Translations under genes and position numbers: made by a program
Origin: Blumeriella jaapii
Taxonomy: Eukaryota; Ascomycota; Leotiomycetes; Helotiales; Drepanopezizaceae
Assembly (NCBI GenBank): GCA_009599575.1
Contig: VWND01000014.1
Coordinates: 620,001 to 684,000, forward strand
Length of the DNA stretch: 64,000 nucleotides
Direction of reading: 5' to 3'
Part shown: positions 11,871-24,016 of the stretch, piece after piece
How the letters are laid out: every line of letters starts with the position of its first letter
Numbering within the stretch: position 1 is the stretch's first letter
The notes under the pieces: model-generated
The model's database searches: none
Seen by the model: the letters and a program-made list of their open reading frames with translations, nothing else
What the model was told of the DNA's origin: nothing

Positions 11871-12282
11871 TATAAAAATTGAAAAGCAGGGAAATACTAA
11901 TTTAAATAATAAAATTTAAATAAAGTTGGATTAATAATCAAATTGATTTTTATTTTTTACATTTTTAGTAGAAGGCGTGTATAAGTACAAAAGGAGGGGT
12001 GGAGCCCTCGAGAAGAGTATTTCCCAGGAAATCAGGCGAATTTTATTTAGTATGCTTTTCAGCCCTTATTCCGACCTTTTCTTATTTTTTTTAATATAAC
12101 CCTAATAACTGGTTTTTTAGCAATCATTTTTATAAAATATTTTATTTAAATATTATTTCCAGCCTTTATAATATTATCCGGCCCTCACGGCCTATCCGCA
12201 GAAAGTATTATTCGAGGGTTGGTAGGAGGCAGAGGGTCTTGGCGGATCACCTGACTTATACACGTGATGTTGGTTCCTGACA
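11871..12282 (-). repeat. X1 5' LTR (412 bp)
   Basis: On the minus strand it starts TGTCAGGAACC; its other end, the TACA of the family, is mutated. The outer (right) half is nearly intact and the inner (left) half is RIP-mutated, a mirror image of the other X1 LTR. It is flanked on the right by GTATC at 12283-12287. Confidence 0.93.
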
Positions 12283-13336
12283 GTATCGCGAATTTGCTAG
12301 CGATCGTGGTTTCGGAATTTCGATTTTAAAACTTTAACTAATTTACGCCAGTTTCGAGCCCTAATAGCCTTTTATTTATTTATCGATTTAATAATATTTT
12401 TAATGGTTAGATTATAATAGCGAAAAAGCTTATCGAATATTTCAGTTTTAAAAATTCCGAAATCCTTACAGGTTTTTTTATATTTTTCGATAAAATCGGT
12501 AATATTAGCGCTATTAAATAAAAGTGTATCAAAAAAGCTAAAAAAAAGCATACGGCCTCGCATAAGAAAACGAAAAGCGTCGTTGTTTATAATATTAATA
12601 AAAGTGTTAGTATAGGATTTGAATTAAACGAATAAATGTTTTTTGAAGTTGCAAATTAAAGATTTTCAATATAAAAAAAGTCGTTTTTAATAAAAAAGCT
12701 ATTAAAAAAGTCTTTGTGTTTTCTAAAGAAATTAAATAAAATAAGATTGCGTTTAAATATTTAAATAATATATTAAAAAATTTGTTTTTTAATAAGTTAA
12801 CTGGATTAATATAATATTGTTATATAATCCACGGTTTCGATATTCCGTGGCTCAGGCTAATATACGTATAGCCATTTTTTTATTATTTCTAATAAAAAGC
12901 CGCAAATTATAATTGCTATAATTATAAAACGTAAAATCAGAAAATTAAATTTTCGCCAGGCGTTTGACCAAAAGAAATTTAATTCAGAAGGGCCGAGCGC
13001 GGCGGTCGAAGCGTACGAATTAATATTCGATTTGTTATTTTTAGATAAAAAAGCGATTTTCGAATTTTGAATTTCGCACGGTTCAGAATTGCCTGACCGT
13101 AATTTCAGACGTTTCTAAAATATATTGCATTTTTGTAATTTAATAATTATGCGCAAAATAAAAAAAGCTATTAAAAGTTTTTTATATAATATAGCTGCGA
13201 ATAATATTATATAAAAGGTTTTTCAAGCCGTAATAGCGAAATATCGAAATCGATTTTAATTGCGAATTTAAAAAATGCATCGGCGAATATATAAAAACGA
13301 AATACCGAAATTTAAATTCTTGCGTAAATCATCAAA
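12283..13336 (-). pseudogene. A0 leader and gag N-terminal remnant
   Basis: The minus strand at 12372-12563 encodes the family A Gag block, with a FNSANITDFIEKYKKTCKDFG segment and FDKLFRYYN, open for 63 codons. The same block occurs in A1 (17741-17959), A2 (21409-21600) and A3 (44342-44533). Between it and the LTR (12564-13336) lies an untranslated leader of about 0.8 kb. The gag C-terminal part continues at 4498-4941, beyond X1. Confidence 0.8.
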
Positions 13337-13603
13337 TGTAAAAGTAAATAGGAAAACCAAACTGATACGGCCATATATCGGTGGATAAAATAATCTAGGA
13401 AATTTCTAGAAAAAACTGAAAAAAGAAAAAAAAAAAAAAAAAAAAGTATAAATTAAACTGCGTACTTATGGTATTATCTAAGGGAATGCTTTGCTTTTAT
13501 ACTTGTTGAAAATAGTCAATGGCAGAGGGTCTCGGAGGGGTCCATGCCTCGACCATAGCTAAAACTACCAGCTTCTATTAATACAAGGTATCACCGTTTT
13601 ACA
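13337..13603 (-). repeat. A0 5' LTR (267 bp)
   Basis: TG...CA limits and 267-bp length identical to the six complete A-family LTRs elsewhere in the window. It is in reverse orientation: on the plus strand it starts TGTAAAAGTA and ends CCGTTTTACA. It lies directly against an opposite-facing A LTR. Confidence 0.95.
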
Positions 13604-13851
13604 ATATTAATAAAAATTAATAGTTTTAGCTATAATCGAAGTATAAACCCTTCCGAAACCTTCTGCCACTAACTATTTTTAACAGGTATAAAAGCAAAGC
13701 ATTCCTTTAAATAGTACTATAAGCACGCAGTCCAATTTATACCTTCACTCATTTTTCTTTTCCTTTTTTCAATCTTTTCTAGAAATTCCCTAGACTATTT
13801 TACCCACCGATATATGGCCGTATCAGTCTGATTTTCCTACCTACTTTTACA
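13604..13851 (+). repeat. A4: plus-strand A-family LTR lacking its first 19 bases
   Basis: The 248 bp correspond to LTR positions 20-267 and end TTTTACA. The missing 19 bases are explained by insertion of A0 at that point of the LTR. To the right, the X2 LTR resumes in mid-sequence, so this LTR is itself inserted in the 3' LTR of X2. It may be the 3' LTR of a full plus-strand copy whose body lies left of the window, or a solo LTR. Confidence 0.85.
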
Positions 13852-14029
13852 ATAATTGATTTCTTAGCAATTATTTTTATAAAATGTTTTATTTAAATAT
13901 TATTTTTAACTTTTATAATACTATCCGGCCTTTACGGTCTATCCGCAGAAAATGCTATTCGAAAATTAATAAAAAGCAAAAAATCTTGGCGGATCATTTG
14001 ATTTATATACGTAATATTAATTTTTAATA
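13852..14029 (-). repeat. X2 3' LTR, inner 178 bp
   Basis: Matches the last 178 plus-strand bases of the 412-bp X LTR (from the TTTTTTAGCAATC region to the TAATA end). It is truncated on the left by the A4 insertion. It is strongly RIP-mutated. Confidence 0.9.
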
Positions 14030-14288
14030 TTATTTTCTTTTTTAAGCTTTTGATTTTTAAAAGCGATTAATTTTTTTATGCGTATGCTTCCGTATATAAC
14101 GTGCGTTACGCTTTCGAAATAACGTGCGGTTTTTTCCGCTTTCGGTCGTAAATTATAATTGTTTTTTCCGCTTTTGGTCGTGAATTATAATTGTTTTGCT
14201 ATTTTTTTTTTTTTTGTTTTCGGTAACGCTCGCATTTTTGTTTTAAAAAAAGCTTTTTTTTTTTAAAATAATCGCAATTTTTCTGCTT

Positions 14289-14326
<38 letters not shown>

Positions 14327-14489
14327 CAGCTTTTTTTTTTTTTTTAATTAATTGCTTTTCGCCGCGTTCGCCGCGAACTTTTAAAATGCTTTTGATTTTT
14401 ATCTGCCTTCGGTACGTCCGCCTGATTTTACGCGAAAATATTATAACGGCTTTTTTGCTTTTTTGCGTTTTCGAGCTTTTTAGCGTAAA

Positions 14490-14957
14490 ATGCAACCGTT
14501 GTAAAGCTTCGTATATTTAATGTTTTTTTGTAAATCTTTTAAATTTTTATTCGAATTCGCTTTTAATTAATTATAAGTTTTTGCCGTACGCGCTATCGAA
14601 GCGCAAATATTTTTCGCGAGCTTTAACGATTTTATAAATCGTTTCGATGCTGTTATCGCCGCTGCCGTTTTTTTTTTTTTTATTGCCGAAGCCAAAGCTT
14701 TTGCTAAAACTTTTGTCGATTTTATTATTTACGACGCTTATATAAATCGTTTAAAAAAAAATAACGCTTCGGTTTTTATAATAATCGAAAGTCGTGCGAA
14801 TCGCGCCGCGGTTCGGGCTGCCGCTGCCGCTTTTGCCGGTTTAGCGGCTGCTGCTGTTTTAAAAATCTTGGCTGCGCCGGCCCTTTTTTTTAACGACGCT
14901 AATATAAAACGTATTTTCCGACGTTTCGAAAACGTCGCTCGGATTTATTTTAATTAA
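14490..14957 (+). pseudogene. Plus-strand frame in the X2 tail, second copy of the X1 antisense frame
   Basis: Same start context and same end as the X1 frame at 5805-6284, with 12 bp fewer in the Ala-rich segment. It carries a few more RIP-type TAA/TAG codons in its first third. The reading frame is otherwise kept. The product is not recognised, and a coding role is not established. Confidence 0.3.
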
Positions 14958-15269
14958 TTAAATTAAATTCTGGATTTCTACGAAAATATCGTAATTATAA
15001 TTTAAAATTCGATTACGGCTATCGTAAAAATCTTAATTAAAATAAATCGAATATTCTGCGAATTCGTTTAATATTAATTTTTTTAATTTGCCGCTGCTTT
15101 TAAATCTAAAAAAAATAGCGAAAAAAATAAAAAAAAAAATAATAATAAAAATAAATTAGCTTAGCGGCGGTTCTAAGGTTTTTTTTTAAATGTTTTTTGT
15201 TTTTTTTTTTTTTTTTTTGCTTTTACGGCGCGTATTCGTTACTGCTTCGTTGCTATTATCTATCGTATT

Positions 15270-16729
15270 TTTCAAGTATTTTTTTATAATTTTTTTTGCG
15301 TTCGTAAAATGGTTTTTTGGCTTTTACGAATTTTCGCTTAATAAATAACCTTTTTATCGTACCAAATAATATCGGCCTTTTTTTGTATTTTTATAAGCTT
15401 ATATTAATTTAATTTCGTATTTTTCGGGTTTTTGAAATTTTATTATATTATTTTTCGGCTCGGTGTCGTTTCGACCTTATTAAAATTTTAATAAAAAAAC
15501 GTAAAAAATATCGTAAATACGATATTAAAAAAAAAGCTCGAATTAATAAGCTTGGCCGTGCTCGTATATAATTCGTTTAATTTTAAAAAGCTTTAAATAT
15601 TTATTTAAAAGCTTTCGAAAAAATCGCAGCTATCGAAAGTTTTTAATCGATAATAATATTTTATCGCTTATTTAAAATTTAGTTTTTTTATATTTAACGT
15701 CGTAAAACTTTTTATAATTCGCGTTGATTTTTTTTTATTTTTTATTATATACTTTTTTTTTTTTTTGCAATATTTTAATTCGTTTTTCCGCTAACGATAC
15801 TTTTTTATTTACAACGTCGCTTTCGACGTTGCTATTAAGTTCTGAATAAAAACCGTATAATATGCGAAAAGAAATAAAATCCGTAAAAGCGTATATCGAA
15901 TTGTTATACGTAAATTCGGCTAAAATAAGCTTCGTAATTTAATCGTTTTATCGATAATCGTAATACGTGCGAAAATAAAATTTTAAAATTTGATTTTAAC
16001 GTTTCGTTTAATTATTTGTTTAAAAATAAAAAGCGATGCTTAATCGACGTTGTATTTATAGGTAAAATATTATTAAAAACCAAAATTTATTAATAAAAAC
16101 TAATCTTTTGTTTATAATAATTTTTTTAAAGCAGCCAAAATTTTTATAAACGTATTATATAAATATTTTAATTAAATTTAAAACTGAAATCGTTTTTTAT
16201 ATCGGTATATATTTCGACAGTTTCGTATATCGGTTTATTATAACGAATATCGAATCGTAAACGCGATTTCGTTTTTTGCTAAAAAAAAAATCCGTAATAA
16301 AATTTATAATTATTTTTTTTAAAAATTTCGTAAAAGTCGAAAAAAAAGCTAATTCGTTATAAAATCGGTGCTTTTTAAACTTGCTTTTTTAGCACTTTTT
16401 ATACGTATTAACGTAACGCTTTACGTCGCTTCGTAAACCAGGCCAGAAATATTTTTTTTCGATTAATTTTAACGTTCGCCGAAAGCTTTAATAGCCGGCG
16501 GTCGAATCGTCGTAATTAATTTTTAATATTTCGCTTTTAATAACGCTTTTATTCGAAATATACGTACGTTTTTTGTAACGTAATAATTTATTTTAGCTTA
16601 TACGTTAATATTTTTCGGATCCGGCTCGATTGCTTTGCGAAACCGATTCGTACGTTTTTTATAATACAAAAAAATCAAATTTTTGCAATTTAAAAATAAT
16701 TTTGTAAATCGATTTTGCTAGTTCGTTAT
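15270..16729 (-). pseudogene. X2 pol, 3' part: integrase and chromodomain remnant
   Basis: Homologous to X1 6590-8041. The chromodomain is at about 15270-15420 (YEIKLIQ and later blocks, with stops in place of tryptophan codons). The integrase region extends right to the A1 insertion at 16730. It continues, in the element's 5' direction, at 50624. Confidence 0.8.
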
Positions 16730-16996
16730 TGTAAAACGGTAATACCTTGTATTAATGAGAGTTGGTAGTTTTAGCTATGGTCGAGGCATAAACCCCTCCG
16801 AAACCCTCTGCCATTGACTACTTTCAACAGGTATAAAAGCAAAGCATTCCCTTAGATAGTATCATAAGCACGCAATCCAATTTATATTTTTATTTATTTT
16901 TCTTTTTTTTTTTTCAATTTCTTTTAGAAATTCTTTAAACTATTTTACTTACCGATATATAATCGTATCAGTTTGGTTTTTCTATCTACTTTTATA
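16730..16996 (+). repeat. A1 5' LTR (267 bp)
   Basis: Starts TGTAAAACGG and ends TTTTATA (the CA end mutated to TA). It contains a TATAAAAG box at 16832-16839. Preceded by TTAT, which is repeated after the 3' LTR at 50620-50623. Confidence 0.95.
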
Positions 16997-17740
16997 TTTA
17001 ATAACTTACGCAGAAATTCAAATTTCGGTGTTTCGTTTTTATATATTCGCCGATGCATTTTTCAAATTTACAATTAAAATCGATTTCGATATTTCGCCAC
17101 TACGGCTTAAAAAACCTTTCATATGGTATTGTTCGCAGCTGCATTATATAAAAGATTTTTAATAGCTTTTTTTATTTTGCGCATAATTATTAAATTATAA
17201 AAATGCAATATATTTTAAAAACGTTTGAAATTACGGTCAGGTAATTTTAAACCGTACGAAATTTAAAGCTCGAAAGTCGCCTTTTTATTTAAAAATAATA
17301 AATCGAATATTGGTTTATACGCTTCGATTTTTGCGCTCGGCCCTTTTGAATTAAATCTCTTTTGGTCAAACGCCTGGCGAAAACTCAACCTTTTGATTTT
17401 ACGCTTTATGATTATAATAATTACAATTTATGGCTTTATATTAAAAATAGTAAAAAAATGGCTGTACGTGTATTAGCTTAAGCCACGGAATATCGAAACC
17501 GTAGATTATACAGCAATATCATATCAATTTAATCAATTTATTAAAAAACAAATTTTTTAATATACTATTCAAATATCTGGACGCAATTTTATTTTATTTA
17601 ATTCTTTTAGAAAACACAAAGACTTTTTTAATAGCTCCCTTATTAAAAACGATTTCTCTTATATTAAAAACTTTTATTTTGTAATTTTAGAAAACATTTA
17701 TTTATTTAATTCAAACCTTACCAACACTTTCGCTAATATT

Positions 17741-19000
17741 ATGGATAACGACGCTTTTCGTTTTCTTATACGAGGCCGCATGCTTTTCTTTGGCTTTTTT
17801 AATGCACTTTTATTTAATAGCGCTAATATTACCGATTTTATCGAAAAATATAAAAAAACCTGTAAGAATTTCGGAGTTTTTAAAATTAAAATATTCGATA
17901 AACTCTTTCGCTATTATAACTTAACTATTAAAAATATTATTAAATCGATAAATAAATAAAAAGCTATTAGAGTTCGAAACTAGCGTAAGCTAATTAAAGT
18001 TTTAAAATCGAAATTCCGAAATTACGATCGCTAGCAAATTCGCGATATTATCGCTTTTTTAAACAATTTGTTATAATAACTCGCCAAGCCAAAAAATTTA
18101 AAGTTTATTATTATACTTATACGAAAGTTTTTAACGTTTTCGTTAATAAAAAGGTTTTAAGCGAAGTTAAATAAAAAAAATTGTTTTTATTTGGCTTTTC
18201 AACTAATATTCGCAACAAAACTATTAAACATTTTAAAATTAATAAATAAAACTTTGAAATCTTCGATTAGTATTTTAAATTTATAAAATTCGTTTTTAAA
18301 TAAAATCAAAGCGAACGTACTATTAAAGCTATAAACCAAAAGAAATCTCCTTTTTCTATTTACAAAAAAAACGTGGAAACTTTAGTACAGAAATATATTT
18401 AACCGTTAAAAATTACCGAAATCGCTAAAAAATAACCAGTTATTATATTATTTAATCGTTTTGCAAAATTTATTAGTTTGGAAAAACTTAATAAAAATAT
18501 CGAAATTCTTGTATTAAAATTTACCGATATTAAAATTTAAAAATTGCAAAGCAAAATCGAAGGTCTTATGCAATAGCAGAAGAAACTTTCCTACGTTAAT
18601 TCGGATAATAAAAACGATTAAAATAATTTTTATAATAATTATTTTTTTTAAAATGCGCGAAGCGATTAATTTCGCTAAGCTATCGTAGAAATAATAGCTG
18701 CCTAATAGCAATTTTTCCGTGCTAGCGATCAGAATCAGCGAAATATTAATTATAATAACGATTATCAAAAGAAAAAAGAAAACTAACGCGGAAATTAAAA
18801 TCGCGGCTATTAAAATAGTAAAAATAATTATTAAAACAGATTTCGTAACTTTAAGTATAGATTTTATAATAATAAAAAAATTTATTGCGAAAAATTTTAT
18901 ATTCGCTTAAAATGCAAAGCATTTAATTTTTATATAAATAATAGTATTTGTTATATTAATAAGTACGAAGCGATTTGCTTCGGATCAACGGAAGCAGAAA
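17741..19000 (+). pseudogene. A1 gag remnant
   Basis: The open start (17741-17959) encodes the FNSANITDFIEKYKKTC and IFDKLFRYYN blocks typical of fungal Ty3 Gag N-terminal regions. Similar Gag-like sequence continues to about 18,600 with RIP-type stops: a helical segment with FVNKKVLSEVK, then a Gln/Asn-rich linker. The right boundary is approximate. The mature protein would package element RNA into particles. No intact frame remains. Confidence 0.75.
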
Positions 19001-19872
19001 TAGGCCTTTTTAACAAAGCTGAAAACCAGAGCTAATTAAATATTATTCGCTTAAAAATAAAAAGTACGGAATAAAACGACTGTTTAGAAAATAAAAAAAA
19101 CGCGAAAACGATTTTTATTAATAAAAGAAAAAATATTCTAAAAAGCGTATTAATTAAAAAGAAATCTTTTATTTTAAATATAAATAAAATTCAAATGTAT
19201 AAATAAAAAATAAATACAAATATTACTAATGCAAATATCGCACCGGCAAATATTATAATTGTATAATTAAGCTAGCGAATTATAAAAAAGCAAAATGCTT
19301 CTGTTTTATTCGCCAAACTAATTAGTATAAAAAAAAACGTTAGAATCGAAAAAAAAAAAGATTTTAAAATTCGAAAAAAAACCGATAAAACTATTAAAAA
19401 AACTTTTATAATAAAAAAAATTAACGACAATATAAAAAATATCGATACCGATATTTCGATTCAAATTATTTAAAAAATACCAGCTTTTAAACGCTTATTA
19501 CCAATGCGAAGCGAAAAATAAATCGACAAATATATCAGCTTCGAAGCAATCGACGAAATTATTAAAAAAATCATAAAACAAAAAATTAAATTAAAATTCA
19601 GCGATTTATTTAGCACAAAAAAAAAATTCGACAAAATTATTAATAAACAAATTTTTGTATTAAAAAAAAACGAAAAAATTAAAATTATTCGAAAAAAAAA
19701 CGATTTTAAATTAAAAAAAAATAAAAAAATAATTTACAACACCGCTATTAATTTAGCCGATAAAAAGAAATTCTCGGAAAAAATCAGCTTTTTAGCTTTT
19801 GCTATAAAAACCCAAAAGTCAAAACGACGAAACTGCTTTTATACGGTTATAAAAATATTAAAAATAAAAATT

Positions 19873-20196
19873 ATGCTTAAAAAAAATACGACCGCCCTCG
19901 CTTTATTCGATAATAAAGCCGAAATCAATTGCATAAATCAGAAAACAGCCGAAGCTAATAATATTCCGATTATTACCGATAAGCGAATAATTTATATTAT
20001 TATTAATAAAAACACGATTAAATTTAATAAAATTATACGAAATATAAAAATCGACGTTAAAAATATTATTATTTATAAAAACTTTTTAATAATAAAAAAA
20101 TGCTTCCATTTTATTATTTTTAAAATGCTTTGGATTTTGAAAAATTTCGTCAGCTTTAAATACACCGAAAACGGCCAGATAAAAGCCTTTTTCTGA
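19873..20196 (+). pseudogene. A1 aspartic protease remnant
   Basis: Open for 107 codons. The segment ALALFDNKAEINCI aligns with the retropepsin D-S/T-G-A block, with the Gly codon mutated to Lys, and is followed by an isoleucine-rich core and a MLWILKNFV segment (originally G-x-PWL-like). Family proteases process Gag-Pol. Here the catalytic motif is destroyed. It ends in a TGA and is followed about 0.15 kb later by the A2 insertion. Confidence 0.75.
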
Positions 20197-20370
20197 AACT
20201 GAAACCGATTTTTTTAAAATCAAATCACCGTCGCCGGCGATAAAATCTTTTTAATCGACGTTTTATCGGAAAACGAATAGCCGGCTTTGATTTTAAAACA
20301 AACGCTGGATTATAACAAAACCTGGAAAATACTTAGCCAAAAATATTTACGTTATTAATCGAAATAGCAC

Positions 20371-20637
20371 TGTAAAACGGTGATACCTTGTATTGATAGG
20401 AATTGGTAGTTTTAGCTATGGTCGAGGCATAAACCCCTCCGAGACCCCCTGCCACTGACTACCTTCAACAGGTATAAAAGCAAAGCACCCCCTTAAATAA
20501 TACCATAAGCACGCAATCCAATTTATACTTTTATTTATTCTTCTTTTCCTTTTTTCAGTTTCTTCTAAGAATTCCCTAAACTATTTTATCCACCGATATA
20601 TGGCCGTATTAGTTTGGTTTTCCTACCTATTTTTACA
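20371..20637 (+). repeat. A2 5' LTR (267 bp)
   Basis: TG...CA ends intact (TGTAAAACGG to TTTTACA). Only lightly RIP-mutated, in contrast with the interior. Confidence 0.96.
20473..20480 (+). promoter_or_regulatory. TATA box in the A2 5' LTR
   Basis: TATAAAAG in the middle of the LTR, conserved in the A LTRs, at the position expected for the retrotransposon promoter. Transcription would run into the element. Confidence 0.5.
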
Positions 20638-20639
20638 TT

Positions 20640-20656
20640 TAGTAATCTACGCAAAA
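20640..20656 (+). other. A2 primer-binding site (putative)
   Basis: Two bases after the LTR. The least mutated copy (A3, minus strand 45302-45286) reads TGGTGATTTACGCAAGG. TGG is complementary to the CCA end of a tRNA. The tRNA identity cannot be told. In A2 the first TGG has become TAG. Confidence 0.45.
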
Positions 20657-21408
20657 ATTCAAACTTCGGTGTTTCGTTTTTATATATTCGCCGATGCATT
20701 TCTTAAATTTATAATCAAAATCGATTTCGATATTTCGCCACTACGGCTTAAAGGACCCTTTATATGGTATTATTCGCAGCTGCATTATATAAAGAACCCT
20801 TAATAGTTTTTTTTATTTTGCGTATAATTATTAAATTACAAAAGTGCAACACATTTTAAAAACGTTTGAAATTACGATCAGGCAATTTTGAACCGTGCGA
20901 AATTTAAAATTCGAAAATCGCTTTTTTGTTTAAAAATAACAAATCGAATATTGATTTATACGCTTCGACCGCTGCGCTCGGCCTTTTTAAACTAAATTTT
21001 TTTTGATCAAACGCTTGGCGAAAACTCAACCTTTTAATTTTACGCTTTGTAATTATGGCAATTACAATTTACGACTTTTTATTAAAAATAGTAAAAAAAT
21101 AGCTGTACGTGCATTGGCCTAAGCCACGAAATATCGAAACCGTAAATCATATAGCAATATTATATCAATTTAATCAATTTATTAAAAAACAAATTTTTTA
21201 ATATATTATCCAAATGTTTAAACGCAATTTTATTTTATTTAATTTTTTCAGAAAACACAAAAACCTTTTTAATAGCTTTTTTATTAAAAACGATTTCTTT
21301 TATACTAAAAATCCTTAATCTGCAATTCCAAAAAACATTTATTTATTTAATTCGAATCCTACCAACACTTTTATTAATATTATAAACAACGACGCTTTTC
21401 GTTTTCTT

Positions 21409-22700
21409 ATGCGAAGCCGCATGCCCCTCTCTGGCTCCCCTGATGCACTTTTATTTAATAGCGCCAATATTACCGACTTTATCGAGAAATATAAAAAAAC
21501 CTGTGAAAATTTCGGAATTTCTGAAACTGAAATATTCGATAAACTTTTTCGCTACTATAACCCAACTATTAAAAATATCATTAAATCGATAAATAAATAA
21601 AAAGCTATTAAAGCTCGAAACTGGCGTAAGCTAATTAAAACCTTGAAATCGGAATTCCGAAATCACGATCGCTAGCAAATTCGCGATACTATCGCTTTTT
21701 TCAAACAGTTTGTTATAATAACTCGCCAAACCAAAACTCAAAGCTTATTATCGTATTTATACGAAAGTTTTTGACGTTTTCGTTAATAAAAAAGTTTTAA
21801 GCGAAGTTAAGCAGAAAAAACTGTTTTTATTTGGCCTTTTAATTAGCATTCGCAACAAGACTATTAAGCATTTTAAAATCGATAAACAAAACCCTGAAAC
21901 TTTCGATTAATATTCCAAATTTATAGAATTTGTTTTTAAACAAAACCAAAGCGAACGTATTATCGAAGCTATAAACCAAAAGAAATTTCCCTTTTCTATC
22001 TACAAAAAAAACGTGGAAGCTCTAATGCAGAAACATGTCCAGCCATTAAAAGTTACCGAAATCGCTAAAAAACAATTAATTATTATATTATTTAATCGTT
22101 TTGCAAAGCTTACTAACTTGAAAAAGCTTAATAAGAATATCGAAACTTTTATATCAAAATTTACCGATATTAAAATTCAAAAGCTTTAAAGTAAAGTCGA
22201 AAGTTTTATGCAATAGCAGAAAAAACTTTTTTACGTTAATTCGAATAATAAAAACGATCAAAATAACTTTTATAACAATTATTTTTTTTAAAATGCGCGA
22301 AGCGATCAGCTTCGCTAAGCTATCGTAAAAATAATAGCTGCCCAATAACAACTTTCCCGTGCTAATAATCAAAATCAGCGAAATATTAATTATAATAACG
22401 ATTATTAAAAAAAAAAAAAAAACCAACGCAGAAATCAAAATCGCGGCTATTAAAATAATAAAAATAATTATTAAAAAAAACCCCGTAGCCTTAAATATAA
22501 GTTTTGTAATAATAAAGAAATTTATTGCGAAAAACCTTATATTCGCTTTAAATGCAAAGCATTTAATTTTTATATAAATAATAATATCTGTTATATTAAC
22601 AAATACGAAGCGATTTGCTTCGGACCGACGGAAGCAAAAATAAGCTCTTTTAACAAAACTAAAAACCAGAGCTAATTAAATATTATTCGCTTAAAAATAA
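21409..22700 (+). pseudogene. A2 gag remnant
   Basis: ATG at 21409 opens the best preserved Gag N-terminus of the family (SGSPDALLFNSANITDF, then EKYKKTCENFGISE and FDKLFRYYN), with near-normal codons for 63 codons. After that RIP stops accumulate. A Gln/Asn-rich linker and a Cys/Lys-rich nucleic-acid-binding end follow to about 22,700. The right end is approximate. Confidence 0.75.
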
Positions 22701-23509
22701 AAAGTACGAAATAAAACGACTGTTTAAAAAACAGAAAAAATGCAAAAACGATTTTTACCGGTAAAAAAAAAAATATTTCAGAAAGCGTATTAATTAAAAA
22801 GAAATCCTTTATTTTAAGCGTAAATAAAATTTAAATATATAAATAAAAAACAAATATATATATTGCTAATGCAAATATCGCATTTGCAGATATTATGGCT
22901 GTATAATTAAGCCAGCGAATTATAAAGAAGCAAAATGCTTTTGTTTTATTCGCCAAACCAGCTAATATAAAAAAAAACGTTAAAATAAAAAAAAAAAAAG
23001 ATTTTAAAATTTAAAAAAAAACCGATAAAATTATCAGAAAAACGCTTATAATAAAAAAAATTAACGACGATATAAAAAATATCGATACCGATATTTCAAT
23101 TTAAATTATTTAAAAAATACTAACTTTTAAACGCTTATTATTAATACGAAGCGAAAAATAAATCGACAAATACATCAGCTCCGAAGCAATCGACGAAGCT
23201 ATTAAAAAGATTATAAAACAAAAAATTAAATTAAAATTCAGCGATTTATTTAATACAGAAAAAAAAATTCGATAAAATTATTAATAAACAAATTCCTGCG
23301 CTAAAAAAAAACGAAAAGATTGAAATTATCCGAAAAGAAAACGATTTTAAATTAAAAAAAAACCAAAAAAAAATTTATAATATCGTAATTAATTTGGCCG
23401 ATAAAAAGGAATTCTCGGAAAAAGTCAGCTTTTTAGCTTTCGTTATAAAAACCTAAAAGTCAAAACGACGAAACTGCTTTTACACAGTTATAAAAGTATT
23501 AAAAATAAA

Positions 23510-23850
23510 AATTATACTTAAAAAAAGTACGACCGCCTTCGTTTTACTCGATAATAAAGCCGAAATCAATTGCATAAATTAAAAAACAGCCGAAGCTAAT
23601 AATATCCCGATTATTACCGATAAGCGAATAATTTATATTATCGTTAATAAAAATACGATTAAATTTAATAAAATTATACGAAATATTAAAATCGACGTTA
23701 AAAATATTATTATTTATAAAAACTTTTTAATAATAAAAAAATGCTTTTATTTTATTATTTTTGGAATACTTTAGATTTTGGAAAGTTTCGTCAGTTTTAA
23801 ATACATCGAAAACGGCCAAATAAAAGCCTTTTTTTGAAATTAAAACCGGT
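23510..23850 (+). pseudogene. A2 aspartic protease remnant
   Basis: Homologous to A1 19873-20196 with the same destroyed D-S/T-G-A block. Additional stops break the frame. It is followed by a 35-bp palindromic unit at 23982-24016 and then RT. Confidence 0.7.
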
Positions 23851-23981
23851 TTTTTTAAAATCAAATCACCGTCGCCGGCGATAAGGTTTTTTTAATCGAC
23901 GTTTTATCGAAAAACGAATAGCCGGTTTTAATCTCAGAACAAACGCTGAATTACAAAACCTGGAAAATATTCGGCTAAAAG

Positions 23982-24016
23982 CATTTACGTTATTAATCGA
24001 AATAGCACCGCGAATA
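23982..24016. repeat. 35-bp palindromic unit, A2 copy 1
   Basis: Arms CATTTACG/CGCGAATA are derived from CATTCGCG/CGCGAATG. It is in reverse loop orientation compared with the units at 25928 and 25991. The homologous unit in A1 starts at 20344 and is split by A2. Confidence 0.8.

Larger units (their letters stand above)
4942..12282 (-). mobile_element. Element X1: complete 7,341-bp Ty3/gypsy chromovirus, RIP-inactivated
   Basis: Bounded by two 412-bp LTRs (4942-5353 and 11871-12282) and a perfect 5-bp GTATC duplication. The coding order on the minus strand is gag, RT, RNase H, integrase, chromodomain, and then a GC-richer tail next to the 3' LTR. A purine run (minus strand AAAAAAAGGGG, 5356-5367) lies just before the left LTR. 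It is the expected polypurine tract and independently confirms the minus orientation. The element is inserted in the gag region of A0. All reading frames are broken by RIP-type stops. Confidence 0.95.
4498..13603 (-). mobile_element. Element A0: minus-strand copy of the 11.3-kb family A, interrupted by Z and X1
   Basis: Only the 5' part is in the window: 5' LTR 13337-13603, leader and gag start 12283-13336, and more gag at 4498-4941. X1 (4942-12282) sits between the two gag pieces, flanked by a perfect GTATC duplication, and Z truncates the copy on the left at 4498. The pieces match A3 (minus strand, 43,810-45,571) in order. The right end lies inside another A-family LTR in the opposite orientation (13604-13851). 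The rest of A0 should lie left of the window, beyond Z. Confidence 0.85.
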
